Assembly (NCBI RefSeq): GCF_900230225.1
Contig: NZ_OCNH01000001.1
Coordinates: 248,001-312,000, forward strand
Length of the DNA: 64,000 bases
Reading direction: 5' to 3'
DNA from: Spirosoma fluviale
GTDB taxonomy: Bacteria > Bacteroidota > Bacteroidia > Cytophagales > Spirosomataceae
Notes under the pieces: generated by a model
Told to the model about the DNA's origin: nothing
What the model saw: only the letters and a program-made list of their open reading frames with translations
Database searches by the model: none
Made by a program: the position numbers and the translations under genes
Part shown: piece by piece, positions 37,413 to 46,385 of the stretch
Layout of the letters: each line of letters opens with the position of its first letter
How positions within the stretch are numbered: the stretch's first letter is position 1

Positions 37413-38129
37413 ATGGCAGATAACAGTAAAACCGCTCTCATTACGGGCGGCTCGAAAGGCATCGGTTACGGTATTGCCGAAGTACTGATTAATGAAGGCA
37501 TTAAGGTTGCAATCACCAGCCGCTCGTCCGTAGCGGCAGAGCTAGCGGCAGCTAAACTAAATGAGATCAAGCCGGGCTATGCGCTTGGCCTTGCTGCTGA
37601 TGTGCGCGACCTGGCATCGCAGCAGAAAGCGGTAGAGACTATTCTAGCGCAGTGGGGGCAACTCGATTATGTGATTGCCAATGCGGGTGTCGGTCATTTT
37701 GCTTCTATTCAGGAACTGACCCCAGAGCAGTGGCACGAAACCATCGACATCAACCTGACTGGGGTATTCTATACGGCCAAAGCTACGCTGGACGCACTGA
37801 AAGCAACCGAAGGGTACTTTATTTCCATCGCCAGCTTGGCGGGGACTAATTTCTTTGAGAAGGGAGCGGCCTATAACGCCAGCAAGTTTGGACTGGTGGG
37901 TTTCTCGCAGGCTATCATGCTCGATCTGCGTAGCGAAGGCATCAAAGTAACGACCATCATGCCCGGCTCGGTAGCCACCTATTTCAACGACCACCAGCCA
38001 AGTGAAAAAGACGCCTGGAAAATCCAGCCCGAAGACATCGGCCAGATCGTGTCCGACCTGATTCACATGCCCGCCCGCACGCTCCCCAGCAAGATTGAGG
38101 TTCGCCCCACGCGGCCGGGTGGTAAGTAG
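37413..38129 (+). CDS. SDR oxidoreductase (3-oxoacyl-ACP reductase-like)
   Basis: A 238-residue classical SDR. Motifs: TGGSKGIGYGIAE cofactor loop, NAGVGH, the catalytic Ser in 'ISIASLAGT', YNASKFG (Tyr, Lys) and 'IMPGSVATYFN'. The basic residue and TGGSKGIG pattern suggest NADP(H). It is unrelated in detail to the tandem SDR pair at 30.6-32.4 kb. Substrate unknown. Followed by a tandem-repeat array and a convergent ankyrin gene. Confidence 0.85.
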   Translation: MADNSKTALITGGSKGIGYGIAEVLINEGIKVAITSRSSVAAELAAAKLNEIKPGYALGLAADVRDLASQQKAVETILAQWGQLDYVIANAGVGHFASIQELTPEQWHETIDINLTGVFYTAKATLDALKATEGYFISIASLAGTNFFEKGAAYNASKFGLVGFSQAIMLDLRSEGIKVTTIMPGSVATYFNDHQPSEKDAWKIQPEDIGQIVSDLIHMPARTLPSKIEVRPTRPGGK

Positions 38130-38206
38130 TTGTTGGTTATTAGTTAATGGTGATTAGTTAATAGTTATTGGTTAGCGAGTAGATAGTTCTGAGGTTGGAC
38201 TATTTT

Positions 38207-38332
38207 CCATTAACCATTAACCATTAACCATTAACCATTAACCATTAACCATTAACCATTAACCATTAACCATTAACCATTAACCATTAACCATTAACCA
38301 TTAACCATTAACCATTAACCATTAACCATTAA
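38207..38332. repeat. Tandem array of 18 perfect ccattaa heptamers
   Basis: The heptamer ccattaa is repeated 18 times without error over 126 bases. The array abuts the stop codon of the ankyrin gene (TAG at 38333-38335 on the minus strand). Just before it, 38130-38175 has ttaatgg-like words in the opposite sense ('ggttattagttaatgg'), so the region can fold as a long hairpin and probably grew from a terminator by slippage. Heptamers are not a multiple of three, but no reading frame is crossed. Confidence 0.95.
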
Positions 38333-38818
38333 CTATCCCCGAAGTAACTGCCAGGCTTCTTCGTTGCCCTGCTGAACGGCTAAATCCAGTGCAGTTAGGC
38401 CTCTAAAGTCTTGGATTGTGGTATCTGCACCCTGTTCCAGAACCAGTTTTACCAATTGATTACGGCCAAATAAAGTGGCAAACATCAGGGCGGTACCGCC
38501 GTTGCCGTTCTGTATATTCAAGTCGGCACCGTGCTCGATCAGGAGTTTGGCTACTTCGGGGTAGCCTTTGAAGCAAACGCCCATTAAGGCTGTATTACCG
38601 CTCGCATCCTGCATATTGACGTCGGCATCGGCCGCGAGTAGGGCTTTTACCGCTTCCAGCTGTCCATCGTAGGCGGCTATGATCAGGGGCGTAAACCCCT
38701 TTCCGTTCTGGTAATTAACGTTGACACCCGCTTCCAGAAGTTGATTTATGTAGGTAGTATCGCCCTTGCGGGCGGCATCGATGAGTAAGTCCTCGGGATG
38801 GCCTGACGTAAAAGACAT
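38333..38818 (-). CDS. Ankyrin repeat protein
   Basis: A 161-residue protein made of about four ankyrin repeats plus caps ('KGFTPLIIAAYDGQLEAVKALLAAD', 'SGNTALMGVCFKGYPEVAKLLIEHG', 'GGTALMFATLFGRNQLVKLVLEQ', 'RGLTALDLAVQQGNEEAWQLLRG', each in part). The start at 38818 (MSFTSGHPED) is chosen; the frame runs 46 codons upstream into the adaptor gene without a sensible start. No signal peptide. It follows the efflux adaptor by 106 bases on the same strand; no direct link to the pump is known. Confidence 0.85.
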   Translation of the reverse strand: MSFTSGHPEDLLIDAARKGDTTYINQLLEAGVNVNYQNGKGFTPLIIAAYDGQLEAVKALLAADADVNMQDASGNTALMGVCFKGYPEVAKLLIEHGADLNIQNGNGGTALMFATLFGRNQLVKLVLEQGADTTIQDFRGLTALDLAVQQGNEEAWQLLRG

Positions 38819-38924
38819 AGTGTATTGAATTTCCGAATTGATTAGAAATAATACACTAACCAGACAAAAAGGTTTGTTTCTTTTGGACAGTTTCAGCCTT
38901 ATTTTAATACCCTGCCCCGCATAC

Positions 38925-40067
38925 TTACTTCCGAACGGTCTTGATGGCCTGCCCATCCCGAATTTCTTCCGAAGCCTTCTTCACGATGGGCGTACCCGCC
39001 TGTAAATCGCCGAATACTTCCACCAGACTGTCCACAACGTTGCCTTTCTGAACCGATACCCATTGCGCCCGGTTGTCGTTTACCTTGATCACAAACATCT
39101 TTTCGCTCGAACTAACGACCGATGTGGTCGGGACAAAGAGCGTTTTGCCCGACCGCTCCACGGGCATCAGTACCTCGGCGTACATGCCCGATTTAAGTTC
39201 ATGCGCTGCATTGGCCACGTCAAATTCCGCCATCATAGCCCGATTCGTTTCCACCAGACTCTCGGCCGAACGGGCCAGCTTTGCGTTGAACCGGCGATCG
39301 GGCATGGCGTTGACGGAGAACGAAACGGCGCTTTTTTTCGGAAGCTGATTGGCAAATGTTTCCGGAATGGCAACCGTCAGGCGTAACGTCCGGCTGTCTT
39401 CCAGCACGAACAGCGGTTTTCCGCCATCACCCGCGCCAACCAATGCGCCGGGGCTGATGTTCCGCTCGATGACCATACCGTCAAACGGCGCGGTAATGGT
39501 CAGGTATTGCCGAAGTTCCGTTTTGGCCTGGTAATTGGAGCGGGCCGCCTGAACCGTGCCCCGCGCTACGGCCACCATGGCGCTGTCGCCCTGCATTTTT
39601 GCCAGTGCCTGATCGAGTTCATTGGCCGACACGGCTCCTTCCATCTTCGCCGTTTGTACCAGCCGGGAGTACGTCAGTTTACTGGCGCGGGCCCGCGTTG
39701 TTTGCTCCACCAGCGTAGCCTCCTGCGCCTGAACCTGCGCCTGCGCCTGGCTGAGTTCGGAGATAATTTCGGGCGCATCGAGTCGGGCCAGTACCTGCCC
39801 TTTACGAACAGTGGTGCCCCGGTCTACGGTCACATCGCGGACGAAGCCTTTCACTTTCGCGTACATATTGACCCGGTTCCAGGGCTTCAATTCGCCCGGT
39901 AAGGTAACGCGGTTGCTGGGTTGCAAAGCCTGTACCGACGTCACTTCAACCTGTTGAATGTCTGGCTCTTTGGTCGCAGTCGGTTTGTTATCGCTGCTGG
40001 CCGTTGAGCAGGCCGTAAACCCGAGGGCAAGGGTGGTAATTCCAAATAGTATTATAAGCAGTTTCAT
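38925..40067 (-). CDS. RND efflux periplasmic adaptor (membrane fusion protein)
   Basis: A 380-residue adaptor with a lipoprotein-type signal (LALGFTAC, Cys near 20). The lipoyl-half motif 'VYAKVKGFVRDVTVDRGTTVRKGQVLARLDAPE' (read in part) is followed by a coiled-coil hairpin (about 100-165, 'ELSQAQAQVQAQEATL'), the second lipoyl half ('LTITAPFDGMVIERNISPGALV') and beta-barrel domains. Operon order on the minus strand is TolC, pump, adaptor, with short gaps. The linked pump decides substrate class, which is unknown. Confidence 0.9.
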   Translation of the reverse strand: MKLLIILFGITTLALGFTACSTASSDNKPTATKEPDIQQVEVTSVQALQPSNRVTLPGELKPWNRVNMYAKVKGFVRDVTVDRGTTVRKGQVLARLDAPEIISELSQAQAQVQAQEATLVEQTTRARASKLTYSRLVQTAKMEGAVSANELDQALAKMQGDSAMVAVARGTVQAARSNYQAKTELRQYLTITAPFDGMVIERNISPGALVGAGDGGKPLFVLEDSRTLRLTVAIPETFANQLPKKSAVSFSVNAMPDRRFNAKLARSAESLVETNRAMMAEFDVANAAHELKSGMYAEVLMPVERSGKTLFVPTTSVVSSSEKMFVIKVNDNRAQWVSVQKGNVVDSLVEVFGDLQAGTPIVKKASEEIRDGQAIKTVRK

Positions 40068-40092
40068 ATTGATGATTTTTGAGCCGTACTAA

Positions 40093-43000
40093 TCAATGTA
40101 TAGAGCTAAGCTCCCGATGGTAATATTTGCTTTCCGGATCGTCGGGGTCAAGGGATACCGACTGCGTGGTGGCTTTGGCCTGAAACTGGGTGAACACGCA
40201 CGGCAGAATCAGCAAAGCCGCCAGGGTGGAGGCTATCAGTCCGCCAATAACGGCCTGACCAAGCGGGGCAATCTGGTCGCCCCCTTCGCCAAGGCCCGAC
40301 GCCATCGGCACCATCCCGGCAATCATCGCGATACTGGTCATCAGGATGGGTCGAATCCGGCTGTTGGCCGCCAGCACCACCGCCCGTCGGGTATCACCGA
40401 TTTCGAGTCGCAGGTTTTCGGCGTTGGTCACCATCAGAATGGCGTTGGCCACCGACACGCCTACCGACATGATCAGACCCATGTACGATTGCAGGTTGAG
40501 CGTTGCGCCACAGGCCAGCAGCATCAGCAACGCCCCCGCCACTACCGCCGGGATAGCCGCCAGAATCACCAGCGATAGTTTGAACGACTGGTAGTTGGCC
40601 GCCAGCAGCAGGAAGATGATGACGATGGCCACGAGCAGACCCGTTTGCAGACTGCTCAGCGTATCGGCCAGCAGGTTGGTTTGCCCACCCAGTTCAACGA
40701 GTACACCACGGGGCGGTTCACCCGCTTCTTTGATGGCCTGTTCGACGGCTTTGCGGGCGGTGCCGAGGTCCTTCTTCTGTAAATTAGCCGTGATGGTTAC
40801 GAGTCGGTTTGGCCCGGCGCGGTCGTACTCACCGGGGGCCGTACTTTCCGAAAACGTAGCTACGTCGGATAGCAGCGGGTGCATCTCGCCACTTTTCAGC
40901 GGGATGTTGCCAATGTCGCTGGCGCTGCTCATCTGGTATTCCGGAATCTGCACCTGCACCTGATAGGCCAGTCCTTTCGACTCATCGAGCCACAGGTTTT
41001 TATCCGTAAAGCGACTGGACGAAGTTGCCGCCACCATTGAGCGGGCCACCTGCGTGGAGGTAACGCCCAACTGTCCCGCCCGTTCGCGGTTCATGGTTAC
41101 TTTAAGCACCGGGTAGGCCAGTGGCTGGGCAATCTGAACGTCGCGCAGGAAGTCGATTTTCGCCATTCGCTCCCGGATTTTATTGGCAAAACGGCCCGCT
41201 TCAGTCAGGTCTTTGGCCGCTACGGTCACCTCGATGGGGGTCGATGCGCCCTGACTCATGATTTTTTCGGTTAGCTCGATGGGCTCGAAGGAAATATTGG
41301 CCGTTGGTAACGCTTTGGCAATTCGGGTTCGAAGTTCCTCTTTCAGGTCGTCCATCTGTACGGGATGATCTTCCTTGAGCGACACCTGCAATACGGCTTC
41401 GTGGGGGCCGCTGTTGAAGACGAAAATGTTGGAGGTACCGTAACTCGATGGAACTGTGCCGACGTAAGCCGATGAAATCTCGACCGCGTCTTTCCCCACG
41501 GCTTCCTTGATAATGTCAAGTACTTTCAGCGTAGCCATTTCGGTTCGCTCCACGCGTGTTCCATCGGGAATGCGCAGGCGCATCTGAAACTGGTGACTGT
41601 TGCCGTGGGGTAAAATATCCGTTCCGATGACCATGAAACACACCACAATAATGGCAATAGTACCTGCCAGGTAGCCGCCCACGACCAGGCCGCGTTGATT
41701 GAGTACTTTTTCGAGCAGGGAAGCGTACCGCTGTTTAAACTTCTCGAACCCTTTGGCGTTCGCTACCGGATGAGCCCCTTCGTCCAGCATGGTGTGCCGT
41801 TCCCGCGCGTCGAGGGCCAGCGTGGGCGCTTCGTGGGGGGGATGACTTTTCAGCAGCCAGTTGGCCAGTACGGGCACGAACGTTTGCGAGAGGAGGAACG
41901 ACGCAATCATGGCGAAACCCACCGACAGCGACAGCGGCAGGAACATGGATCGAGGTACGCCACTCATGACGAAGGCCGGAGCGAAAACGGCCAGAATCGC
42001 CAGCAGGATCAGAAATTCCGGAAAAACGATCTCTTTACAGGCATCCCAGATGGCTACCGCTTTGGGCTTGCCGGTCTCCAAATGCTGGTGGATATTTTCA
42101 ATCGTCACCGTGGCCTGGTCGACCAGAATTCCGATGGCCAGCGCCAACCCCGACAGCGTCATGATGTTGATCGTCTGGCCGCACAGGTTGAGCATGATCA
42201 CCGCCGACAGAATCGAAATCGGGATGGTCACCACTACGATGATCACACTGCGCCAGTCGCGGAGGAAGAGCAGCACCATCAAGCCCGTCAGCACGGCACC
42301 CAAAATACCTTCTGTCACGAGGCTTTTCAGAGCGTTGGTCACGTACACCGACTGGTCGAACTCATACGAAATCTTGACATCTTCCGGCACCGCAGCCCGC
42401 AGTTCCGGCAGGGCTTTTCGGATGTTGTTCACCACGTCTAGGGTAGATGCGTCCGATTTTTTGACCACCGGGATATACACCGCCCGTCGGCCATTGACCA
42501 GCGCGTAGCTCACCGTTACGTCGGCACCATCTTCTACCGTACCCACGTCCCGAACGAACACCGTGGGGCCGGAGCCTACCCGGATGGGGATGTTCAGGAA
42601 ATCTTCGGGGCGTCTGACCAGTGAGTTTACCGGCGTCATCAGGGCTTTGTCGCCAATGCGGATGTTACCCGCTGGCGAAGGCTGGTTATTGGTAATGATC
42701 GACTTGATAACCTCTTCGGGCGTGAGCTGATAACTGCGAACCAGTTGCGGATTGACCTTGATAACGACCGTACGCTGGTTACCGCCGAAGGGTGGGGGAC
42801 TGGACACGCCCGGAATGCGCGAGAACATCGGCCGCACCCGCGAGGAGGCATAATCCTGAATCTCGTTCAGCGAGCGGCTCTGGCTCTCAAAAACCAGCTG
42901 CCCCACCGGCACCGAACTGGCATCGAATCGCACCACCTGGGGCGGCACCGTTCCCTCCGGCATATAGGCTTTCGCACGAGATACGTTGTTGGCTACTTCG

Positions 43001-43320
43001 GCGGCTGCCTGGGCCATATCGGTACCCGGATAGAACGACAGTTTGATAAGCGATAACCCCTGAATGGTTTTCACGTCGATGTCCCGGATACCCGACACAT
43101 ACAGAAAGTGGTCCTGATAACGGGTGGCAATGAACCCGTCCATCTGATCGGGAGCCATGCCGCCGTAGGGTTGTACCACATAAATGGTGGGCAAATCGAG
43201 ATTCGGGAAAATGTCGACCGGAATGGTAAACAGCGACATCACCGAAAAAAACAGAAGCCCCAAAACCGCCACGACCACCGAAATGGGTTTACGAAGCGCA
43301 GAACGAATGATGTTGTACAT
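40093..43320 (-). CDS. RND family efflux transporter permease
   Basis: A 1075-residue inner-membrane pump with the twelve-helix RND plan: helix 1 near 12-32, periplasmic loops, helices 2-6 near 335-500, a large second loop, helices 8-12 near 870-1050. The N-terminus ('FTIPVDIFPNLDLPTIYV') resembles HAE/AcrB-like pumps. Helix 4 reads 'GLALAIGILVDQATVTIEN', so of the two AcrB proton-relay aspartates only Asp401 remains, the second being Gln402. Helix 10 reads 'VGVSVANAILM' with Ala958 at the AcrB Lys940 position. It lies between the TolC and adaptor genes. Confidence 0.92.
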   Translation of the reverse strand: MYNIIRSALRKPISVVVAVLGLLFFSVMSLFTIPVDIFPNLDLPTIYVVQPYGGMAPDQMDGFIATRYQDHFLYVSGIRDIDVKTIQGLSLIKLSFYPGTDMAQAAAEVANNVSRAKAYMPEGTVPPQVVRFDASSVPVGQLVFESQSRSLNEIQDYASSRVRPMFSRIPGVSSPPPFGGNQRTVVIKVNPQLVRSYQLTPEEVIKSIITNNQPSPAGNIRIGDKALMTPVNSLVRRPEDFLNIPIRVGSGPTVFVRDVGTVEDGADVTVSYALVNGRRAVYIPVVKKSDASTLDVVNNIRKALPELRAAVPEDVKISYEFDQSVYVTNALKSLVTEGILGAVLTGLMVLLFLRDWRSVIIVVVTIPISILSAVIMLNLCGQTINIMTLSGLALAIGILVDQATVTIENIHQHLETGKPKAVAIWDACKEIVFPEFLILLAILAVFAPAFVMSGVPRSMFLPLSLSVGFAMIASFLLSQTFVPVLANWLLKSHPPHEAPTLALDARERHTMLDEGAHPVANAKGFEKFKQRYASLLEKVLNQRGLVVGGYLAGTIAIIVVCFMVIGTDILPHGNSHQFQMRLRIPDGTRVERTEMATLKVLDIIKEAVGKDAVEISSAYVGTVPSSYGTSNIFVFNSGPHEAVLQVSLKEDHPVQMDDLKEELRTRIAKALPTANISFEPIELTEKIMSQGASTPIEVTVAAKDLTEAGRFANKIRERMAKIDFLRDVQIAQPLAYPVLKVTMNRERAGQLGVTSTQVARSMVAATSSSRFTDKNLWLDESKGLAYQVQVQIPEYQMSSASDIGNIPLKSGEMHPLLSDVATFSESTAPGEYDRAGPNRLVTITANLQKKDLGTARKAVEQAIKEAGEPPRGVLVELGGQTNLLADTLSSLQTGLLVAIVIIFLLLAANYQSFKLSLVILAAIPAVVAGALLMLLACGATLNLQSYMGLIMSVGVSVANAILMVTNAENLRLEIGDTRRAVVLAANSRIRPILMTSIAMIAGMVPMASGLGEGGDQIAPLGQAVIGGLIASTLAALLILPCVFTQFQAKATTQSVSLDPDDPESKYYHRELSSIH

Positions 43321-43334
43321 AATATTTTGTGTAG

Positions 43335-43408
43335 AGACGCAATACCTTGCGTCTTGACCCGGATGGTTTTAGCTGACGCAGAGCTGCAAAGGATTGCGTC
43401 TTTACAAG
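43335..43408. repeat. REP-like 'gagacgcaat' element
   Basis: agacgcaa (43335-43342) faces ttgcgtct (43347-43354), and a further copy of the same word in reverse, ggattgcgtctttac, lies at about 43391-43405, touching the stop of the TolC-like gene. The word tgtagagacgcaat with this symmetry is a common REP-like intergenic repeat in several phyla. Here it fills the gap between the TolC-like and pump genes. Confidence 0.6.
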
Positions 43409-44841
43409 ATCTGATTCATAAATAGCGACAAATCCCCGTCGGCGGCAGCTTTCAGGAGCAGAAACCGCCATACATTGCTGACGGCCACGTAGCCATCGAC
43501 CTCGGCGCGGTTGAGCGTCAGGACACTTTGCAATAAGGTGGGTAAGTCGGTCAGGCCGCTTTCGTAGCGCGATTTTGCCTGATTGTAAGCCTGTCGGGCG
43601 GCCTGTAGCTGGATGGGCGCCTGCCGGGCCTGTTCCAGCGCAACCTGGTATTGGGTGTCGGCTTCCTGATACTGTCGGGTAATCTGTAACCGCTGGGTGT
43701 TCAGTAACTGCCGTGACTGCTCCACCTGATAGAGGTCGGCTTTGTAATCCTGCCGGACACGCAGCATGTTGGTCAGATTCCACCGGGCCACCACCCCCAC
43801 CAGATAATTGCCTACCTGATAGCCGAGTCCGTTAAGCTGATTTGTCTGGAAAATATCGCCCTGGTTGGAGAAGCCCGAACCCCGCGCATTGCCCGCCCCA
43901 ACCAGCGAGATCAGCGGCATTCCTGATCGTTGTGTGGCCAGACTACGAGCCGCCGACAGGTTTATCTGCGATTGAAACAGCCGTAACGTCGGGTTCTTGG
44001 GTGAGAGCGAATCAGATACGAACGTGCCGTTTGGAAGGGAAGTATAAAAACGCATACTGTCTACCTGCATGTCGTTCTGAAGCTGCCCCGCCAGTTCGGA
44101 GAGCCGCAGTCGCTGCACCTGTTCCTGTTGCTGGCTGTTTAGGAGAAGCAGCCGCGCCCGAATGGCCTCGGCCGTAGCCAGCGAACTATCGACGCCCGCC
44201 CGCATCCCCGACCGAACGCCCGCATCGACCACCCGTTTGAACGTTTGTGCCCGATCCAGATTACTGCGCTGAATCTGAACCAGCTTCTGGTTGATGAGCA
44301 GCAGCAAATAGGCATCGATGGTACGGACCTGATGCTGGAAGATTTCGTTTTCGTAATCGACCTCGCTCCGTTGCAGGTCGGCTTTGGCAACGCCCACATT
44401 GGCTTTGATCCGCCCGAACGTGATGGCCCGCCATTCGATGGTGGCGCTGGTATAACTGCCAAAACTGGCCTGTGAAATCGCCATTGGGCGCACCCCGCCG
44501 GAAGTAGAGATATTGGTGCCTTCGTTGGGGAAGAACGAGTTATTCAGGCTGTTGCTGGTGGCGTAGGTGTACTGATCCTGAAGGATAACCACCGGTAGCA
44601 GCTCCGTCTGGCTGGCCTGCACCCGTCGCTGGGCACTGCTGACCTCCGCCTGTTTGGCTTTCAGGAACGGGTACTGCCGAACGCTCTGCTCGACGACCTG
44701 TTTGAGGTTCAGCGACTGTCCCATAGAAGAGGGGAGCGAGAGCAGGCTTGCTCCCAGTAGCAGGAGCCAGCCCGTTTGTTTTGGGTGCGGGAAGCGTTTA
44801 TAAAGCCGCTGTCGGGCACCGGGAAAAAATGCGTGGTTCAT
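43402..44841 (-). CDS. TolC-family outer-membrane efflux protein
   Basis: A 479-residue outer-membrane channel with a long N-terminal region before the signal stretch (KQTGWLLLLGASLLSLPSSMGQ, about 23-44). The mature part has paired coiled-coil repeats typical of OEP domains ('LKQVVEQSVRQYPFLKAKQAEVSSAQRRVQASQ', in part; 'QAPIQLQAARQAYNQAKSRYESGLTDLPTLLQS', in part). The ATG at 44841 is preferred over a TTG two codons upstream. First gene of a TolC, pump, adaptor operon. Confidence 0.88.
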   Translation of the reverse strand: MNHAFFPGARQRLYKRFPHPKQTGWLLLLGASLLSLPSSMGQSLNLKQVVEQSVRQYPFLKAKQAEVSSAQRRVQASQTELLPVVILQDQYTYATSNSLNNSFFPNEGTNISTSGGVRPMAISQASFGSYTSATIEWRAITFGRIKANVGVAKADLQRSEVDYENEIFQHQVRTIDAYLLLLINQKLVQIQRSNLDRAQTFKRVVDAGVRSGMRAGVDSSLATAEAIRARLLLLNSQQQEQVQRLRLSELAGQLQNDMQVDSMRFYTSLPNGTFVSDSLSPKNPTLRLFQSQINLSAARSLATQRSGMPLISLVGAGNARGSGFSNQGDIFQTNQLNGLGYQVGNYLVGVVARWNLTNMLRVRQDYKADLYQVEQSRQLLNTQRLQITRQYQEADTQYQVALEQARQAPIQLQAARQAYNQAKSRYESGLTDLPTLLQSVLTLNRAEVDGYVAVSNVWRFLLLKAAADGDLSLFMNQIL

Positions 44842-44986
44842 GCACAACTACCCGGCCGTTTCTAAAACAAGTACCCGGTCGAGTGATGGCAAAGCACGAA
44901 CCCAAATTTGGAAACATTTGGGAAAAAGGCCGTCTGGCCGAAAGATTGAGCAAAATTTTGGAGAAATGAATGCCGAAATGACCTGT

Positions 44987-46108
44987 TCAGGACGTCAAGT
45001 CTACTTTTTGGCCGCTGGTTGCTGCCTGGTAAATGCCTTCGATCACGCGCATATCTTTCCGGCCTTCTTCTCCGGATATGTGGGCAGGTAAGGGCTTATT
45101 CGCCAGTATATGTCGGGCAATGTCGTCCAGTTGAGCCGCCTGCTGATTGACAACCGGAAAGTTAAACGCTGCCTGGCTGGTTCGGCCTTTAAAAGGACCA
45201 TAGCTTAGGGCAGGTTGCAGTTCAAAATAGCCCTCATCGGCCGAGGCATAAAATCGATCAACGTTGCAATTCGAGGTGCACGATGAGGTGCAGATGGCCC
45301 CACTTGGGAAATACAACTGCCAGGTGATATTTTCTTCCACCTCTTTAAACAAATCGGGCATAGTGACTGGCCCAAATTGAGCCGTAACCGCCACGGGTTC
45401 TTCTCCTAGCACGTAACGGCTGCTTTGAACGCAGTAAACCCCAAGGTTCATTAGCGGCCCACCGCCCGCTATGGCTTTTTTCAAATGCCAGTCGTCGGGA
45501 GGTATGCCAGCTAGCCGATACCCTAACGAAGCCTCGATCAGGCGCACCTGTCCGAAGACTTTATGCTGCCCCAATCGCTTTAGTTCAATGTGGTGCGGGT
45601 CGTAGTGCAACCTGTAACCTACCGCTAACTGGACACCGGCTTTTCGGCAGGCATCAATCATTTCCTGGCAGTCTTTCTCGGTAAACGCCATCGGCTTTTC
45701 GACGATAACATGCTTACCCGCTTTAGCGGCACGCAGGGTAAATTCTTTATGCAGGCCGTTGGGGAGGGTGATATATACCAGATCAATGTCCGGATTGCTA
45801 ACGATCTGATCGAAATTCTGGTAGGTATAGCTATTCTTGTCCGGTATCCTAAACTCGCTCTGCCACTGAGCCGCTTTGGTGGGTGTACCCGTAACGATAC
45901 CCGCCAGACGGCAGGATTGCGACGCGGCTAGCCCGCCTTTGAGTACATTGGCATACCGGCCTAATCCGCAGAGGGCAATGTTCAGTTTTTTATTGTCCAT
46001 GACGCCCGCTCGTTCCCGAGCCATGGCCGGAAGTGATGCTAAGGTTAGGGAGGCTCCCAGACCCCAGCCAATTTGCTCCATAAACGTACGTCTTGAATAA
46101 GTAGTCAT
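44987..46108 (-). CDS. Gfo/Idh/MocA oxidoreductase with Tat-type signal, second copy
   Basis: A 373-residue oxidoreductase. The N-terminus TTYSRRTFMEQIGWGLGASLTLASLPAMA is Tat-type (quoted in part: SRRTFMEQIGWG). The Rossmann motif 'LNIALCGLGRYANVLKGGL' follows, then 'DLVYITLPNGLHKEFTLRAAKAGKHVIVEKPMA' (in part), with the catalytic Lys in EKPMA, and the 'GGGPLMNLGVYCVQSSRYVLG' sheet (in part). It resembles glucose-fructose oxidoreductase-like proteins, often periplasmic with tight NADP. The start at 46108 is chosen over an upstream frame. It is not part of the 9-18 kb block. Confidence 0.86.
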   Translation of the reverse strand: MTTYSRRTFMEQIGWGLGASLTLASLPAMARERAGVMDNKKLNIALCGLGRYANVLKGGLAASQSCRLAGIVTGTPTKAAQWQSEFRIPDKNSYTYQNFDQIVSNPDIDLVYITLPNGLHKEFTLRAAKAGKHVIVEKPMAFTEKDCQEMIDACRKAGVQLAVGYRLHYDPHHIELKRLGQHKVFGQVRLIEASLGYRLAGIPPDDWHLKKAIAGGGPLMNLGVYCVQSSRYVLGEEPVAVTAQFGPVTMPDLFKEVEENITWQLYFPSGAICTSSCTSNCNVDRFYASADEGYFELQPALSYGPFKGRTSQAAFNFPVVNQQAAQLDDIARHILANKPLPAHISGEEGRKDMRVIEGIYQAATSGQKVDLTS

Positions 46109-46385
46109 ATCCGTAAGCCTGTTAATCCGGTATAAAATCTCGTTCAGCAAAAGTAGCCGAGCGGCCGACTGTCTACTTTATTATTCCATAAGCGGGATAA
46201 TAAGGGGACAAGCGAAACAGGGCGATGCGAGGAAATGTGAAAAAATGAACGTTTATTGAGCCGCTAGTTTCCGGAACTATTTTTCTTGGCGCTTTTGCCT
46301 ATCTGGTACTGCTTGTTTATGATGAGCCCATTCGTCGGTATTTAGGGGGCCGTTGGTAGCCGAAAGCTGTAGCTTGTAAAATCGA

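Noticed and set aside
38207-38332. CRISPR-like array
   Set aside because: The repeats are 7 bases with no spacers, so it is a simple tandem repeat.
38819-38956. N-terminal extension of the ankyrin protein
   Set aside because: The upstream frame overlaps the adaptor gene and contains no helpful start or signal; the ATG at 38818 places the first ankyrin cap correctly.
41695-42508. Two long plus-strand frames (248 and 215 codons) inside the RND pump
   Set aside because: Both are antisense to a gene with clear RND motifs, and their composition (runs of Arg, His, Gln) is typical of antisense translation.
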